DNA of 64,000 nt from Planctomycetota bacterium (GTDB taxonomy: Bacteria; Planctomycetota; Planctomycetia; Planctomycetales; Planctomycetaceae), in the NCBI GenBank assembly GCA_003670925.1, contig QWQG01000186.1, positions 1-64,000 of the forward strand. Reading direction: 5' to 3'. The notes beneath the pieces were generated by a model that made no database searches, was not told the origin of the DNA, and saw only the letters and a program-made list of their open reading frames with translations. The position numbers and the translations under genes were made by a program. Below are positions 18,063-26,056 of the stretch, piece after piece. Numbering within the stretch: the first letter of the stretch is position 1; each line of letters starts with the position of its first letter.

Positions 18063-18884
18063 TTATGTTCCACGAAACTGTTGTACGGCCGTTCCTTGAT
18101 GCCCAGGTGTGCCTCCAGCATTCATTGCCGTGTTGCCACCGTCCATTGGGATAATCGCTCCAGTGATCCATGCCGATGCGTCGGATGCGAGGAGTACGGC
18201 CAATCCCTGAATATCTTCAGGGCGTCCAAGACGACCGATCGGAATCCCGCTCAGGAATCGTCCTTCGAGCCCCGGGTCATCTTTCATCCGAGCCTCGAGG
18301 CTTGGATTCACAACCTGCGCCGGCGTCACGCAGTTGACGCGAACTCCGCGACAACTCCATTCCGTACTCAGTTCACGAGTCATCTGAATCACGGCCCCCA
18401 TCGCCATACTGTACGCAATATGGCCTCGTCCCAATGCCGTGGTACTCGCCAGCGATCCAATATTCATGATGGAACCACGTCCCTGAGCCAGCATGCGGCG
18501 ACCGGCCTCCTGACACATCGAAAATCGACCTACGACGAGATTTTGCAGGACTTTATGCAAATCCGCGACTGTCAAATCTTCCGGCCGCGCCAGATGGCCA
18601 TCTCCAGCAATATTGCCGAGAAAATCTACGCGCCCATACTCGTGATCGACTTGACGAAAAAACGCTACAATCGCGTCAGGATCCGACACATCGCATGCCG
18701 ATGCCGTTGCGCGTCGGCCCATTTCACGAATCTGCTCCGCCGTTGCCTCAGCGCCTGCGAGATTACGATCCACGAGCATTGCATCCGCGCCGCATTCTGC
18801 CAATGCCAACGCCGTGGCTCGCCCTAAGCCCTGAGCAGCACCAGACACCACTGCCACTTTTCCCCTGAGATCAAAGAGTTTCAT
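18063..18884 (-). CDS. short-chain dehydrogenase/reductase family protein with altered active site
   Basis: The 273-residue product has the cofactor motif SGAAQGLG (residues 14-21), CDVSDPD, GNIAGDG in place of NNAG, the catalytic-type Ser144 (NIGSLAS), Tyr158, and the ending ASAWITGAIIPMDGGNT. The YxxxK motif reads YSMAM, so the catalytic Lys is Met162 (ATG codon). This could reduce or abolish classic SDR catalysis, or reflect a subfamily with another role. ATG 18884 (MKLFDLRGK) is the natural start; the frame extends to 18923. It lies 38 bp upstream of E1 and 28 bp downstream of the Nramp-like gene, in one operon. Confidence 0.85.
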   Translation of the reverse strand: MKLFDLRGKVAVVSGAAQGLGRATALALAECGADAMLVDRNLAGAEATAEQIREMGRRATASACDVSDPDAIVAFFRQVDHEYGRVDFLGNIAGDGHLARPEDLTVADLHKVLQNLVVGRFSMCQEAGRRMLAQGRGSIMNIGSLASTTALGRGHIAYSMAMGAVIQMTRELSTEWSCRGVRVNCVTPAQVVNPSLEARMKDDPGLEGRFLSGIPIGRLGRPEDIQGLAVLLASDASAWITGAIIPMDGGNTAMNAGGTPGHQGTAVQQFRGT

Positions 18885-18912
18885 AAAAAACCAGTCTGAT
18901 GAATGTGCGGAT

Positions 18913-20595
18913 CTAACCCCCAAAGAATGGGGAGATGCGCTGGTGATAAAACTCGACGATCAACGGCCAGATTTTTGTCCAGAACACCAGCATGGCGATC
19001 GCGGCATAAAAAATTCCGCAGGAAGCGATACCAACTCGCTGATACCAACGCGGCCTAATCGGTTCCGGCAACAGGCGGCAGTTGATCCAAAGAATATGAA
19101 ACGCCGTAAAAGCGAGGGCCACATTGTTCACATTCGCAATTAAAGTCACCATCAATTTTGGTGCGTCTCCTACCAAGAGGAACAACGTGACCATCACAAA
19201 CGACCAGACCACGTACAACGTCAGAATCGAATAGTAGAGATAATGAACCTGATTGTCTTTCAGCCGGGTGCGAGCAAACCGACTTCCCGACCATAAAATA
19301 TCGGTCCAGCGTCGCGCGAAATCATCGACGATCGACATTTGACTCGGAAGGAACACCATCAGCCCGACAAAGAGCGAAGCCGTCCAAAGGATCGGCGCCC
19401 AACTGCCCAGCGAAGCCGTCTGTCGGATCCCATCTGCTGAGATCAGTGGCTGTGAAAAAGTAATGTTTTGGCCGTACATGGCAGAATTACGAGCAAACTG
19501 AATCGACATCAGCGCCGGCAATGCCATGCCCATAAAACACCCGGGAATCCAGACTAAAATCTGATCAGCTAAAATATATTTCCACCACACGTGCCAGCGT
19601 TGCAAATTTTCCGCCGTGATCGGAAAAACTTTTCCGACATGACTCAAAGCCACTTTGCGACCGCCCACTGCGCTCGCAATTGCCCCTACCTGACTTCCCA
19701 TTCCCCAGCCTTTATCGCGGACAAAATTACTGTACGCCGAATTGCTTAGACCGCCGCCGCCGGCGTATCCCGCAAACGCGCCGAGCATTGCGATATTACC
19801 AAGTGCCAACACAGGAAGAGTTCCGGTAGACCAAAAATGCGAGAACGCATTGGTCACCGTGTCTTTGCCATCAATGTCTGTCGTCGGAATATTGCCAAAT
19901 TTAAAGAACCCACTGAACACATCAATCCAGCCATCTAAATCCACGAAACACACCCCAAGAAACAGACAGAATCCCAGCACCGTAAACACTTTAATCGTCA
20001 TAATAAACTGCAGCGTATTGTAAATCTTACCTCCAATGAGCACAGGGAAGACGACGACTCCGAGCGTGATGTACGCAATCGTATTTACTAAAAAGGTATC
20101 GGCTCCGGTGGGAGGTCGATCTAGCCACAACGTGGCAATCAGAACCGCGGCGTTTGTTGACAGTCCAGGGATCAACGCCGACAGACTCATGATCAGCGTG
20201 ACGCCAATCCAGAACGCCGGGCCGGGCGCGGTCCTCATGAATCCAGTGAATACTGGCTCACCGCAATACAAAGCATAACGCCCGCATTCGATGTTGTAGA
20301 AAGCCTGCGTAATAATCGCGATCGTCGCGATCCACATTAATCCACCGCCATACTTTGCCGTCACATCGGGGCCAAACAACCATTCGCCGCCCCCAATTTG
20401 GGCTCCACACATCACGATCCCAGGCCCAATCAGGCCCGCAAGATTGCTCAGTCCAAGCGGCTTAGGTGCCGGTAAGTCAGCCGTGTTCCACGGAGGGATT
20501 CCGACACAATCGTGTTCTAAGGTGTCTGTGTTTTGATGGTCCTGAAAACCAGAAGTAAAAACGGGTTTTGCTGGTGGCTGGGTATTCTCGGTCAT
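18913..20595 (-). CDS. Nramp-superfamily (APC-fold) transporter lacking the metal-site motifs
   Basis: This 560-residue integral membrane protein has about 11-12 hydrophobic segments and resembles the Nramp-like proteins of planctomycetes. TM1 reads GPGIVMCGAQIGGGEW (from residue 57) where metal-transporting Nramps have DPGN. The helix expected to carry MPH reads LGAFAGYAGGGGLSNSAY. Without these metal ligands it is unlikely to be a classical Mn/Fe transporter. As first gene of the operon with SDR, E1 and E2 it may import the pathway's organic substrate; that is inference. ATG 20595 (MTENTQ) is the first ATG; an upstream TTG exists at 20646. No clear Shine-Dalgarno sequence is seen. Confidence 0.8.
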   Translation of the reverse strand: MTENTQPPAKPVFTSGFQDHQNTDTLEHDCVGIPPWNTADLPAPKPLGLSNLAGLIGPGIVMCGAQIGGGEWLFGPDVTAKYGGGLMWIATIAIITQAFYNIECGRYALYCGEPVFTGFMRTAPGPAFWIGVTLIMSLSALIPGLSTNAAVLIATLWLDRPPTGADTFLVNTIAYITLGVVVFPVLIGGKIYNTLQFIMTIKVFTVLGFCLFLGVCFVDLDGWIDVFSGFFKFGNIPTTDIDGKDTVTNAFSHFWSTGTLPVLALGNIAMLGAFAGYAGGGGLSNSAYSNFVRDKGWGMGSQVGAIASAVGGRKVALSHVGKVFPITAENLQRWHVWWKYILADQILVWIPGCFMGMALPALMSIQFARNSAMYGQNITFSQPLISADGIRQTASLGSWAPILWTASLFVGLMVFLPSQMSIVDDFARRWTDILWSGSRFARTRLKDNQVHYLYYSILTLYVVWSFVMVTLFLLVGDAPKLMVTLIANVNNVALAFTAFHILWINCRLLPEPIRPRWYQRVGIASCGIFYAAIAMLVFWTKIWPLIVEFYHQRISPFFGG

Positions 20596-20966
20596 TTTTT
20601 GGGTTTTCTCGAACACTGAGTTTGCATGAAACTTGTTGAGACACAAGCAACTCGCTTCGTCACATTCAATTCAGGAATCAGAATCCAACTCAGCGTTGAC
20701 AGTCGTGTCCCACGCGTTCCACGCGGGTCCCTCAGCGTCCACCAGACGCATGAAAAAACTTTAACTACCTCGATGAATTCCTAGGCACGATAGTCCAGTC
20801 GCCTGAAAATTTCTATCCTCACGCGTGCCAAATTATGGATAAGTGCAGCGACCTTGGGGGTGCAAAATATGCCAATGCAGCGGATACTTTGTAGCGATCG
20901 ACTGGCGGTTCATGTAGGCTACAATACGCCGACCAGTCTCTTTGTCTACATGCAAGTTGAATCGCC
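20596..20966. other. 371-bp divergent intergenic region
   Basis: The gap lies between the Nramp-like gene (minus) and the RND adaptor gene (plus). A TACAAT box (about 20930) sits near the adaptor start, but I found no -35 at proper spacing. No gene or repeat was recognised. Confidence 0.4.
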
Positions 20967-22343
20967 ATGAAACCCTGCTCTTTACTGTCTCACTGTTTCC
21001 TTGTCACAATGCTTGCGGCAGGGTGTTCACAACCGGCATCGCAGGCTGTGGAAGCAAATTCAGCGGTAACATCGAGCAAAGACACGACAAAACAGACTGG
21101 AACTCCTGTTCAACCGCCGGCATTGGTGCGTGTCGTCACGATTAAACAGGAAACCATTGCACCGGAGTTCCGGGCGTTGGGGAATGTCCGCCCCCGCCAT
21201 GAGAGCATCGTGGCTTCAGGCTCAGATGGAGTGGTGGCTAAGTTTCACGTAGAGGTTGGCGATTTTGTCAGTGAAGGCGCGGTCTTGTCTGAGCTGCGGA
21301 ACGAATCTACAAAGCTTGATATTGAAGAGCAGGAAGCGATCCTGAAAGAGCGGCAAGCAGAGCTCGAGGAAATCAGTGTGCCGCACAAAGAGGACGAAGT
21401 CGAGGCGTTAGCTCGCAAGTTGTCGGCCGACATTATGTATGCAAACGCAAAACGCCGAATGGAAGAATTCACCGCACTGAGCGCTCGCGGGGCAGCCAAT
21501 CAATCGGAAGTCAAAGATGCCCAAGATACGTTAGACGCTTCGGAACAAACTCGACGGGCTGCCGTGGCAATCCTAGCAAAAATCTCGCACCCGCGGCCCG
21601 AAACGGTCATGCAGGCCAAGGCCCGGCTCGAGGCACAGGAAAAGCATGTCGCTTTTTTGAAGGCGGAACAGGAAAAACGCACCACCAAAGCCCCGTTTAC
21701 GGGATTTGTCGTCGCAGAACACACTTATCTTGGGCAGTGGCTCTCCAAGGGAGCTCCAGTGGTCACACTGGCGGACCTGCAGTCCGTGGAAGTGGAAGTT
21801 CAGGTTGATCAGCAGTATATCGATCAGATTCACGAAGAGAGTCCGGTAGCGCTGAAGATTCAGGGGACCGGATCGTCTCGTGAATGGACAGGCAAAGTTC
21901 TCACCGTGGTACCGCGCAGCAATTGGAAAGAAGGTTCCCGAAGTTTTCCGGTGATCATTCGCATTCCGAATGAGGGATTCTTCGACAAGGATTCTGTCCC
22001 GATACTGCCCCCGAAACCGGCGCTTCGGGAAGGCATGATGGCAGAGGCTGAGTTTAGTGGAGAGGCAGTGGACGCAATCATGGTGCCCAAGGATTCGGTC
22101 GTGAGAACCTCCCGGGGAAATTTCATTTATGTCATCAATCCCTCTCCGGAAGGGCAACCCCTCAGCGTCCGCCAGGTTGAAGTTACCCTCGGCATCGGCT
22201 CGGATACTTGGATTCAGGTGACCGGCGAGAATCTCGAGGCTGGCATGAAGGTGGTCACAGAGGGAGCGCCGCGGATGCGGCCGTTTCAACCCGTACAGAT
22301 TGAGAACAAAGAAAAATCGGAGAAGAGTAAACAGGGAGAATAG
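20967..22343 (+). CDS. RND efflux periplasmic adaptor (membrane fusion) lipoprotein
   Basis: The 458-residue product starts with a short signal sequence ending in a lipobox-like LAAGC (Cys20). Next come the first half of a lipoyl-like domain (VRPRHESIVASGSDGVVAKFHVEVGDFV), a long alpha-hairpin (about residues 110-220, Glu/Arg/Ala-rich), the second half (TKAPFTGFVVAEHTYLGQWLSKGAPVVTLADL), a beta-barrel and a C-terminal membrane-proximal domain. This is the HlyD_D23/MFP order of tripartite pumps. It works with the RND permease that starts 66 bp downstream; no outer-membrane TolC-type gene is in the window. The substrate is unknown. Confidence 0.9.
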   Translation: MKPCSLLSHCFLVTMLAAGCSQPASQAVEANSAVTSSKDTTKQTGTPVQPPALVRVVTIKQETIAPEFRALGNVRPRHESIVASGSDGVVAKFHVEVGDFVSEGAVLSELRNESTKLDIEEQEAILKERQAELEEISVPHKEDEVEALARKLSADIMYANAKRRMEEFTALSARGAANQSEVKDAQDTLDASEQTRRAAVAILAKISHPRPETVMQAKARLEAQEKHVAFLKAEQEKRTTKAPFTGFVVAEHTYLGQWLSKGAPVVTLADLQSVEVEVQVDQQYIDQIHEESPVALKIQGTGSSREWTGKVLTVVPRSNWKEGSRSFPVIIRIPNEGFFDKDSVPILPPKPALREGMMAEAEFSGEAVDAIMVPKDSVVRTSRGNFIYVINPSPEGQPLSVRQVEVTLGIGSDTWIQVTGENLEAGMKVVTEGAPRMRPFQPVQIENKEKSEKSKQGE

Positions 22344-22409
22344 ATGCTGTATCCCTCTAAGTGAACCCGCCTGTACTTTTTCCGCTTGCCCCGTTCGCTG
22401 GTACACCCC

Positions 22410-25400
22410 ATGGACCTGATCAGATTCTCCCTCGACAATCCCGTCAAACTCACCGTCGGCGTTATTCTGGCGCTGTTGTTCGGGGGGATCGCTTATCTGG
22501 CAACTCCGGTGCAGCTGACACCGGATGTTGCCGAGCCGGAAATCACAATCACAACTCTGTGGCCTGGCGCGAGTGCAGAAGAAGTCGAACGCGAGATCAT
22601 TGAACAGCAGGAAGAGCAGCTCAAGAGTGTCGAAGGGATGGATGAGTTAAAAAGCGAAAGCTCGGACTCGATGGGATCCATCATGATGCGATTCGCCGTC
22701 GGAACAGATCTGGCGGATGCGCGGGCTCGAGTTGCGGAAAAACTGAACCAGGTCGCTGATTATCCGGAGGAGGCCCGGGAACCGGTGATCTCCACGGTCA
22801 ATGGGAACGCGAATGCGGTTGCATGGTTTATCCTCAAGCCGATCCCGCCAACTCGCGACGACCTGAAAAATTTGATCTCGCTGCAGCCGGAACTCAGGGA
22901 ACCCCTCGCTCCGCTGATGGAGGGAACGGACCAGATCGATCTTCCTAGGCTCAATCTGCTGGCGAGCGAACATCCTGTTCTGAAAGTTTTTATCCTTGGC
23001 CGCAACAACCCGGCACTCATGCGAAAGTTTGCCGAGGATTACATCGAAGCGGCGTTTGAACGCGTTCCGGGTGTTGCAAATGGAAACGTGTTTGGTGGTC
23101 AGGAGCAGGAGTTCCGGGTAGAAATTAATCCCACTCGCCTAGCGGCATTCGGAGTCTCCATCGATCAGCTTCGCGCAGCGTTGCTGGCCCAGAATCAGAA
23201 TACGTCAGCTGGCGATATTGCGGAACTGACTCAGCGCAACGTTGTCCGTACCATGGGTCAGTTTCAATCGCCCGAACAGGTGGAAGAAACCATCATCGTG
23301 AATCGGGACAACTCACCAGTCCGAGTGCGTGATGTGGCAACGGTTGGAGTAGCGTACAAAAAGCCGGACGGCGTTGTCCGGCAGATGGGGGTGAATGGAC
23401 TGGCCGTCAATGCTCAGCAGGCCCCTGGCACAAACATCAAGGAAGTCATGGGCCCGCCACGTGATGCGTTGGACCTAGATCGCGATGGGCAGATCACATC
23501 TCTGGAGCTGGCCGAATGCACTCGGATCTATGGCAGCAATCTGCGCATTGCCTGCGAAGAGTTGAACCTTGGAATCCTGCAAACCAAGGGCCTGTACCTA
23601 GAACAGGTTTACGATCAGACCGAGTACCTAGACTCAGCAACCGCACTGGTGGAAAGCAATGTGTATTCTGGTGGAGTGCTGGCGGTTGTAATTCTGCTGT
23701 TGTTTCTGAAGAGCGTGCGATCGGTGCTCATTATCGGACTTTCCATTCCGATCAGCGTCATTGCCACGTTCATTTTTGTGAAGTTGTTTGGCCGCAGTAT
23801 TAATGTCATCAGTCTGGCCGGGATGGCGTTCGCTGTGGGGATGGTGGCAGACAACGCGATCACGGTGCTGGAGAATATCTATCGCCATTTCCAAATGGGC
23901 AAGTCTGCCCGAGAAGCCGCTCTGCAGGGGACTCACGAGGTCTGGGGGGCAGTGCTTGCTGCCACGCTGGCGATGATCGTGGTTTTCGTGCCGGTGATCT
24001 TTGTGCAGGGGCAGGCTGGGCAACTGTTTAAGGATATTTCGATTGCCATCGCCTGCTCGGTCGGCATTTCGATGCTGGTCAGCGTGACCGTCATTCCGGC
24101 GGCGGCCTGCTGGCTGCTGGGAAATCAGAAAACTGCCAGCCTCGAATACAATACAAGCCTTGGTCCTTCCGGCCTGTTTGGACTGGTTCGCTTCTGTCAT
24201 TGGGCCAACGAATTGTTGGCCAGTTTCATGCGACGCCTGATGTCAGCTCGGGGAAGCTGGCTTTGGCGACTGCTGGTTGTGGCAGCGTTTTGCATCGGGT
24301 CGGTCTGGTGCAGTTTTCTGCTGTGGCCGGCAACGGAATACCTGCCGACAGGAAATCGCAATCTGGTGATCGCGATCCTTCTACCTCCGCCCGGTTACAA
24401 CATTGACAAAATGATCGAACTGGGTGAAGACATTGAAAAGCAGCTGGCACCTTACTGGACGGGAGAAGTAAAGCCCGGTGAGCCTCGAATCAAGAACTTC
24501 TTTTTCGTGGCGCGCGGGCGCAGTCTGTTCCTAGGGGCTCGCGCTGTGGATGAATTGCGGGCGGGGGAGCTGATTCCCGTCCTGTCGGCCGTCGTCGGCA
24601 AACAGCCAGGCGTCATTCCCATCGTGAGTCAGTCCAGCCTGTTTGACAGCGGACTGAGTGGTGGACGAACGATCGACATCGAGATCACGGGGCCTGACCT
24701 CGTCGAGTTATTCGAAAAAGCACGGTACGCCTTTGAGATCTGTACCGGTCGGCCGGAAGGCCCGGGCCGGCCAGCAATCCCCGGGGCGTTTCCCCCAGTT
24801 GACGACTCAGGGAAGCCGACCGGCCATCAGTTGCGTCCGATTCCCGGCTTGGACGTGAACAGCCCTGAAATCCATCTCATTCCGAAAATCGAAAAGGCGG
24901 CTGAACTGGGAATCAGTGCTACTTCCATGGGCTATGCCATTAACGCCCTCGTGGATGGGGCCTTCGCGGGCGACTACTGGCACGAGGGGCGTCGGATCGA
25001 TCTTGTCATTTGTGGCGATGCGGAGTTTTCCAAACACTCTCATGACATAGAGAATCTGCCGGTCCAGACTCCATCTGGGACGACAATTCCGTTTTCATCG
25101 ATCGCAGATGTCCTGCTCACATATGGACCAGAGCAGGTGAATCACACAGAGCGAGAGCGTGCGGTCACGATTCAGGTAAAGCCGAAGCAGGATATGCCTT
25201 TGGAAACAGCAATGAAGATTGCTGAGGATATGGTCTGCAGGAAGCTCATGGAGCAGGCAGACTTTCAGAGTGGCCTTTACCAGGTTCGCCTCGCAGGTAC
25301 CGCCGACAAACTTGCCGATACTTGGTTTGATCTTAAATGGAATCTGCTGTTGGCGCTGCTGCTGACCTACCTCCTGATGGCTGCACTGTTTGAATCGTTC

Positions 25401-25961
25401 CTGTATCCGCTCGCCGTGATGATCAGTGTTGCTTTGGCGTTGGTGGGAGGACTTGGCGGACTCAGGATCATGAATGCATTTGTTTACCAGCCGCTCGACA
25501 TGCTGACCATGTTGGGGTTCGTGATTCTGATCGGAACCGTCGTGAATAATGCGATCCTGATCGTCCACCAGAGCCTGAACTACATGCGAGAAGAGGGTCT
25601 GAACTCCGTGGATGCTGTTTGCGAAACCGTGCGAACTCGCATGCGTCCGATTCTGATGAGCACGCTGTCCACGGTGCTGGGCATGCTTCCACTGGTTGTC
25701 CCAATTCCCATCTGGGCTGACGGTGCCTGGGTGTGGAGCGTGGGCGCAGGAAGCGAATTGTATCAAGGACTTGGAGCGGTAGTTCTCGGCGGCATGATTG
25801 TGTCCACGTTCTTCACGCTCATCCTGATTCCGGCTGGTTTCAGTCTGGTGATTGATGCCGCAGCAAGATTCCATCCCATCGTTGGGCCATCGGGATCGCC
25901 AGCTGGCCACCTACCGCTGTCAAACGTTGACATTGAGCCACGTACCGCTAGCGACCAGTGA
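22410..25961 (+). CDS. RND efflux transporter permease with embedded EF-hand loop
   Basis: The 1183-residue protein is a full-length AcrB-type antiporter: TM1 (VKLTVGVILALLFGGIAYLA), periplasmic porter domain, a TM2-6 block with GMAFAVGMVADNAITVLENIYRH, a second periplasmic loop and a C-terminal TM block with the repeat GFVILIGTVVNNAILIVHQ. The proton-relay Asp pair of AcrB (DD) reads DN here. In the first periplasmic loop, residues 355-366 (23472-23507) read DLDRDGQITSLE, a textbook EF-hand calcium loop. A second extra stretch (residues about 145-190, TRDDLKNLIS to LLASEHPVLK) also separates family motifs. The start ATG 22410 (MDLIRFSLDNP) fits RND N-termini; a TTG at 22386 is in frame. It pairs with the upstream adaptor. 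Confidence 0.9.
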   Translation: MDLIRFSLDNPVKLTVGVILALLFGGIAYLATPVQLTPDVAEPEITITTLWPGASAEEVEREIIEQQEEQLKSVEGMDELKSESSDSMGSIMMRFAVGTDLADARARVAEKLNQVADYPEEAREPVISTVNGNANAVAWFILKPIPPTRDDLKNLISLQPELREPLAPLMEGTDQIDLPRLNLLASEHPVLKVFILGRNNPALMRKFAEDYIEAAFERVPGVANGNVFGGQEQEFRVEINPTRLAAFGVSIDQLRAALLAQNQNTSAGDIAELTQRNVVRTMGQFQSPEQVEETIIVNRDNSPVRVRDVATVGVAYKKPDGVVRQMGVNGLAVNAQQAPGTNIKEVMGPPRDALDLDRDGQITSLELAECTRIYGSNLRIACEELNLGILQTKGLYLEQVYDQTEYLDSATALVESNVYSGGVLAVVILLLFLKSVRSVLIIGLSIPISVIATFIFVKLFGRSINVISLAGMAFAVGMVADNAITVLENIYRHFQMGKSAREAALQGTHEVWGAVLAATLAMIVVFVPVIFVQGQAGQLFKDISIAIACSVGISMLVSVTVIPAAACWLLGNQKTASLEYNTSLGPSGLFGLVRFCHWANELLASFMRRLMSARGSWLWRLLVVAAFCIGSVWCSFLLWPATEYLPTGNRNLVIAILLPPPGYNIDKMIELGEDIEKQLAPYWTGEVKPGEPRIKNFFFVARGRSLFLGARAVDELRAGELIPVLSAVVGKQPGVIPIVSQSSLFDSGLSGGRTIDIEITGPDLVELFEKARYAFEICTGRPEGPGRPAIPGAFPPVDDSGKPTGHQLRPIPGLDVNSPEIHLIPKIEKAAELGISATSMGYAINALVDGAFAGDYWHEGRRIDLVICGDAEFSKHSHDIENLPVQTPSGTTIPFSSIADVLLTYGPEQVNHTERERAVTIQVKPKQDMPLETAMKIAEDMVCRKLMEQADFQSGLYQVRLAGTADKLADTWFDLKWNLLLALLLTYLLMAALFESFLYPLAVMISVALALVGGLGGLRIMNAFVYQPLDMLTMLGFVILIGTVVNNAILIVHQSLNYMREEGLNSVDAVCETVRTRMRPILMSTLSTVLGMLPLVVPIPIWADGAWVWSVGAGSELYQGLGAVVLGGMIVSTFFTLILIPAGFSLVIDAAARFHPIVGPSGSPAGHLPLSNVDIEPRTASDQ

Positions 25962-26056
25962 CGATCTAGGGATGTCTCAAAATCGTGCGGACTTGTGTCA
26001 CTTGTCGGCGTAGACTAATGGTTGAGACAGCAGTTCTTGAACGTACGATCTGGAGC

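Noticed and set aside
17982..18827. 281-codon plus-strand frame across the SDR gene
   Set aside because: It is antisense to a clear SDR and shows Cys/Arg-rich low-quality sequence.
21573..22406. 277-codon minus-strand frame across the RND adaptor
   Set aside because: It is antisense to an adaptor with all the expected domains in order.
25095..25910. 271-codon open frame antisense to the RND permease
   Set aside because: Composition is His/Gln/Arg-rich, typical of a shadow frame; the sense strand encodes conserved transmembrane motifs.
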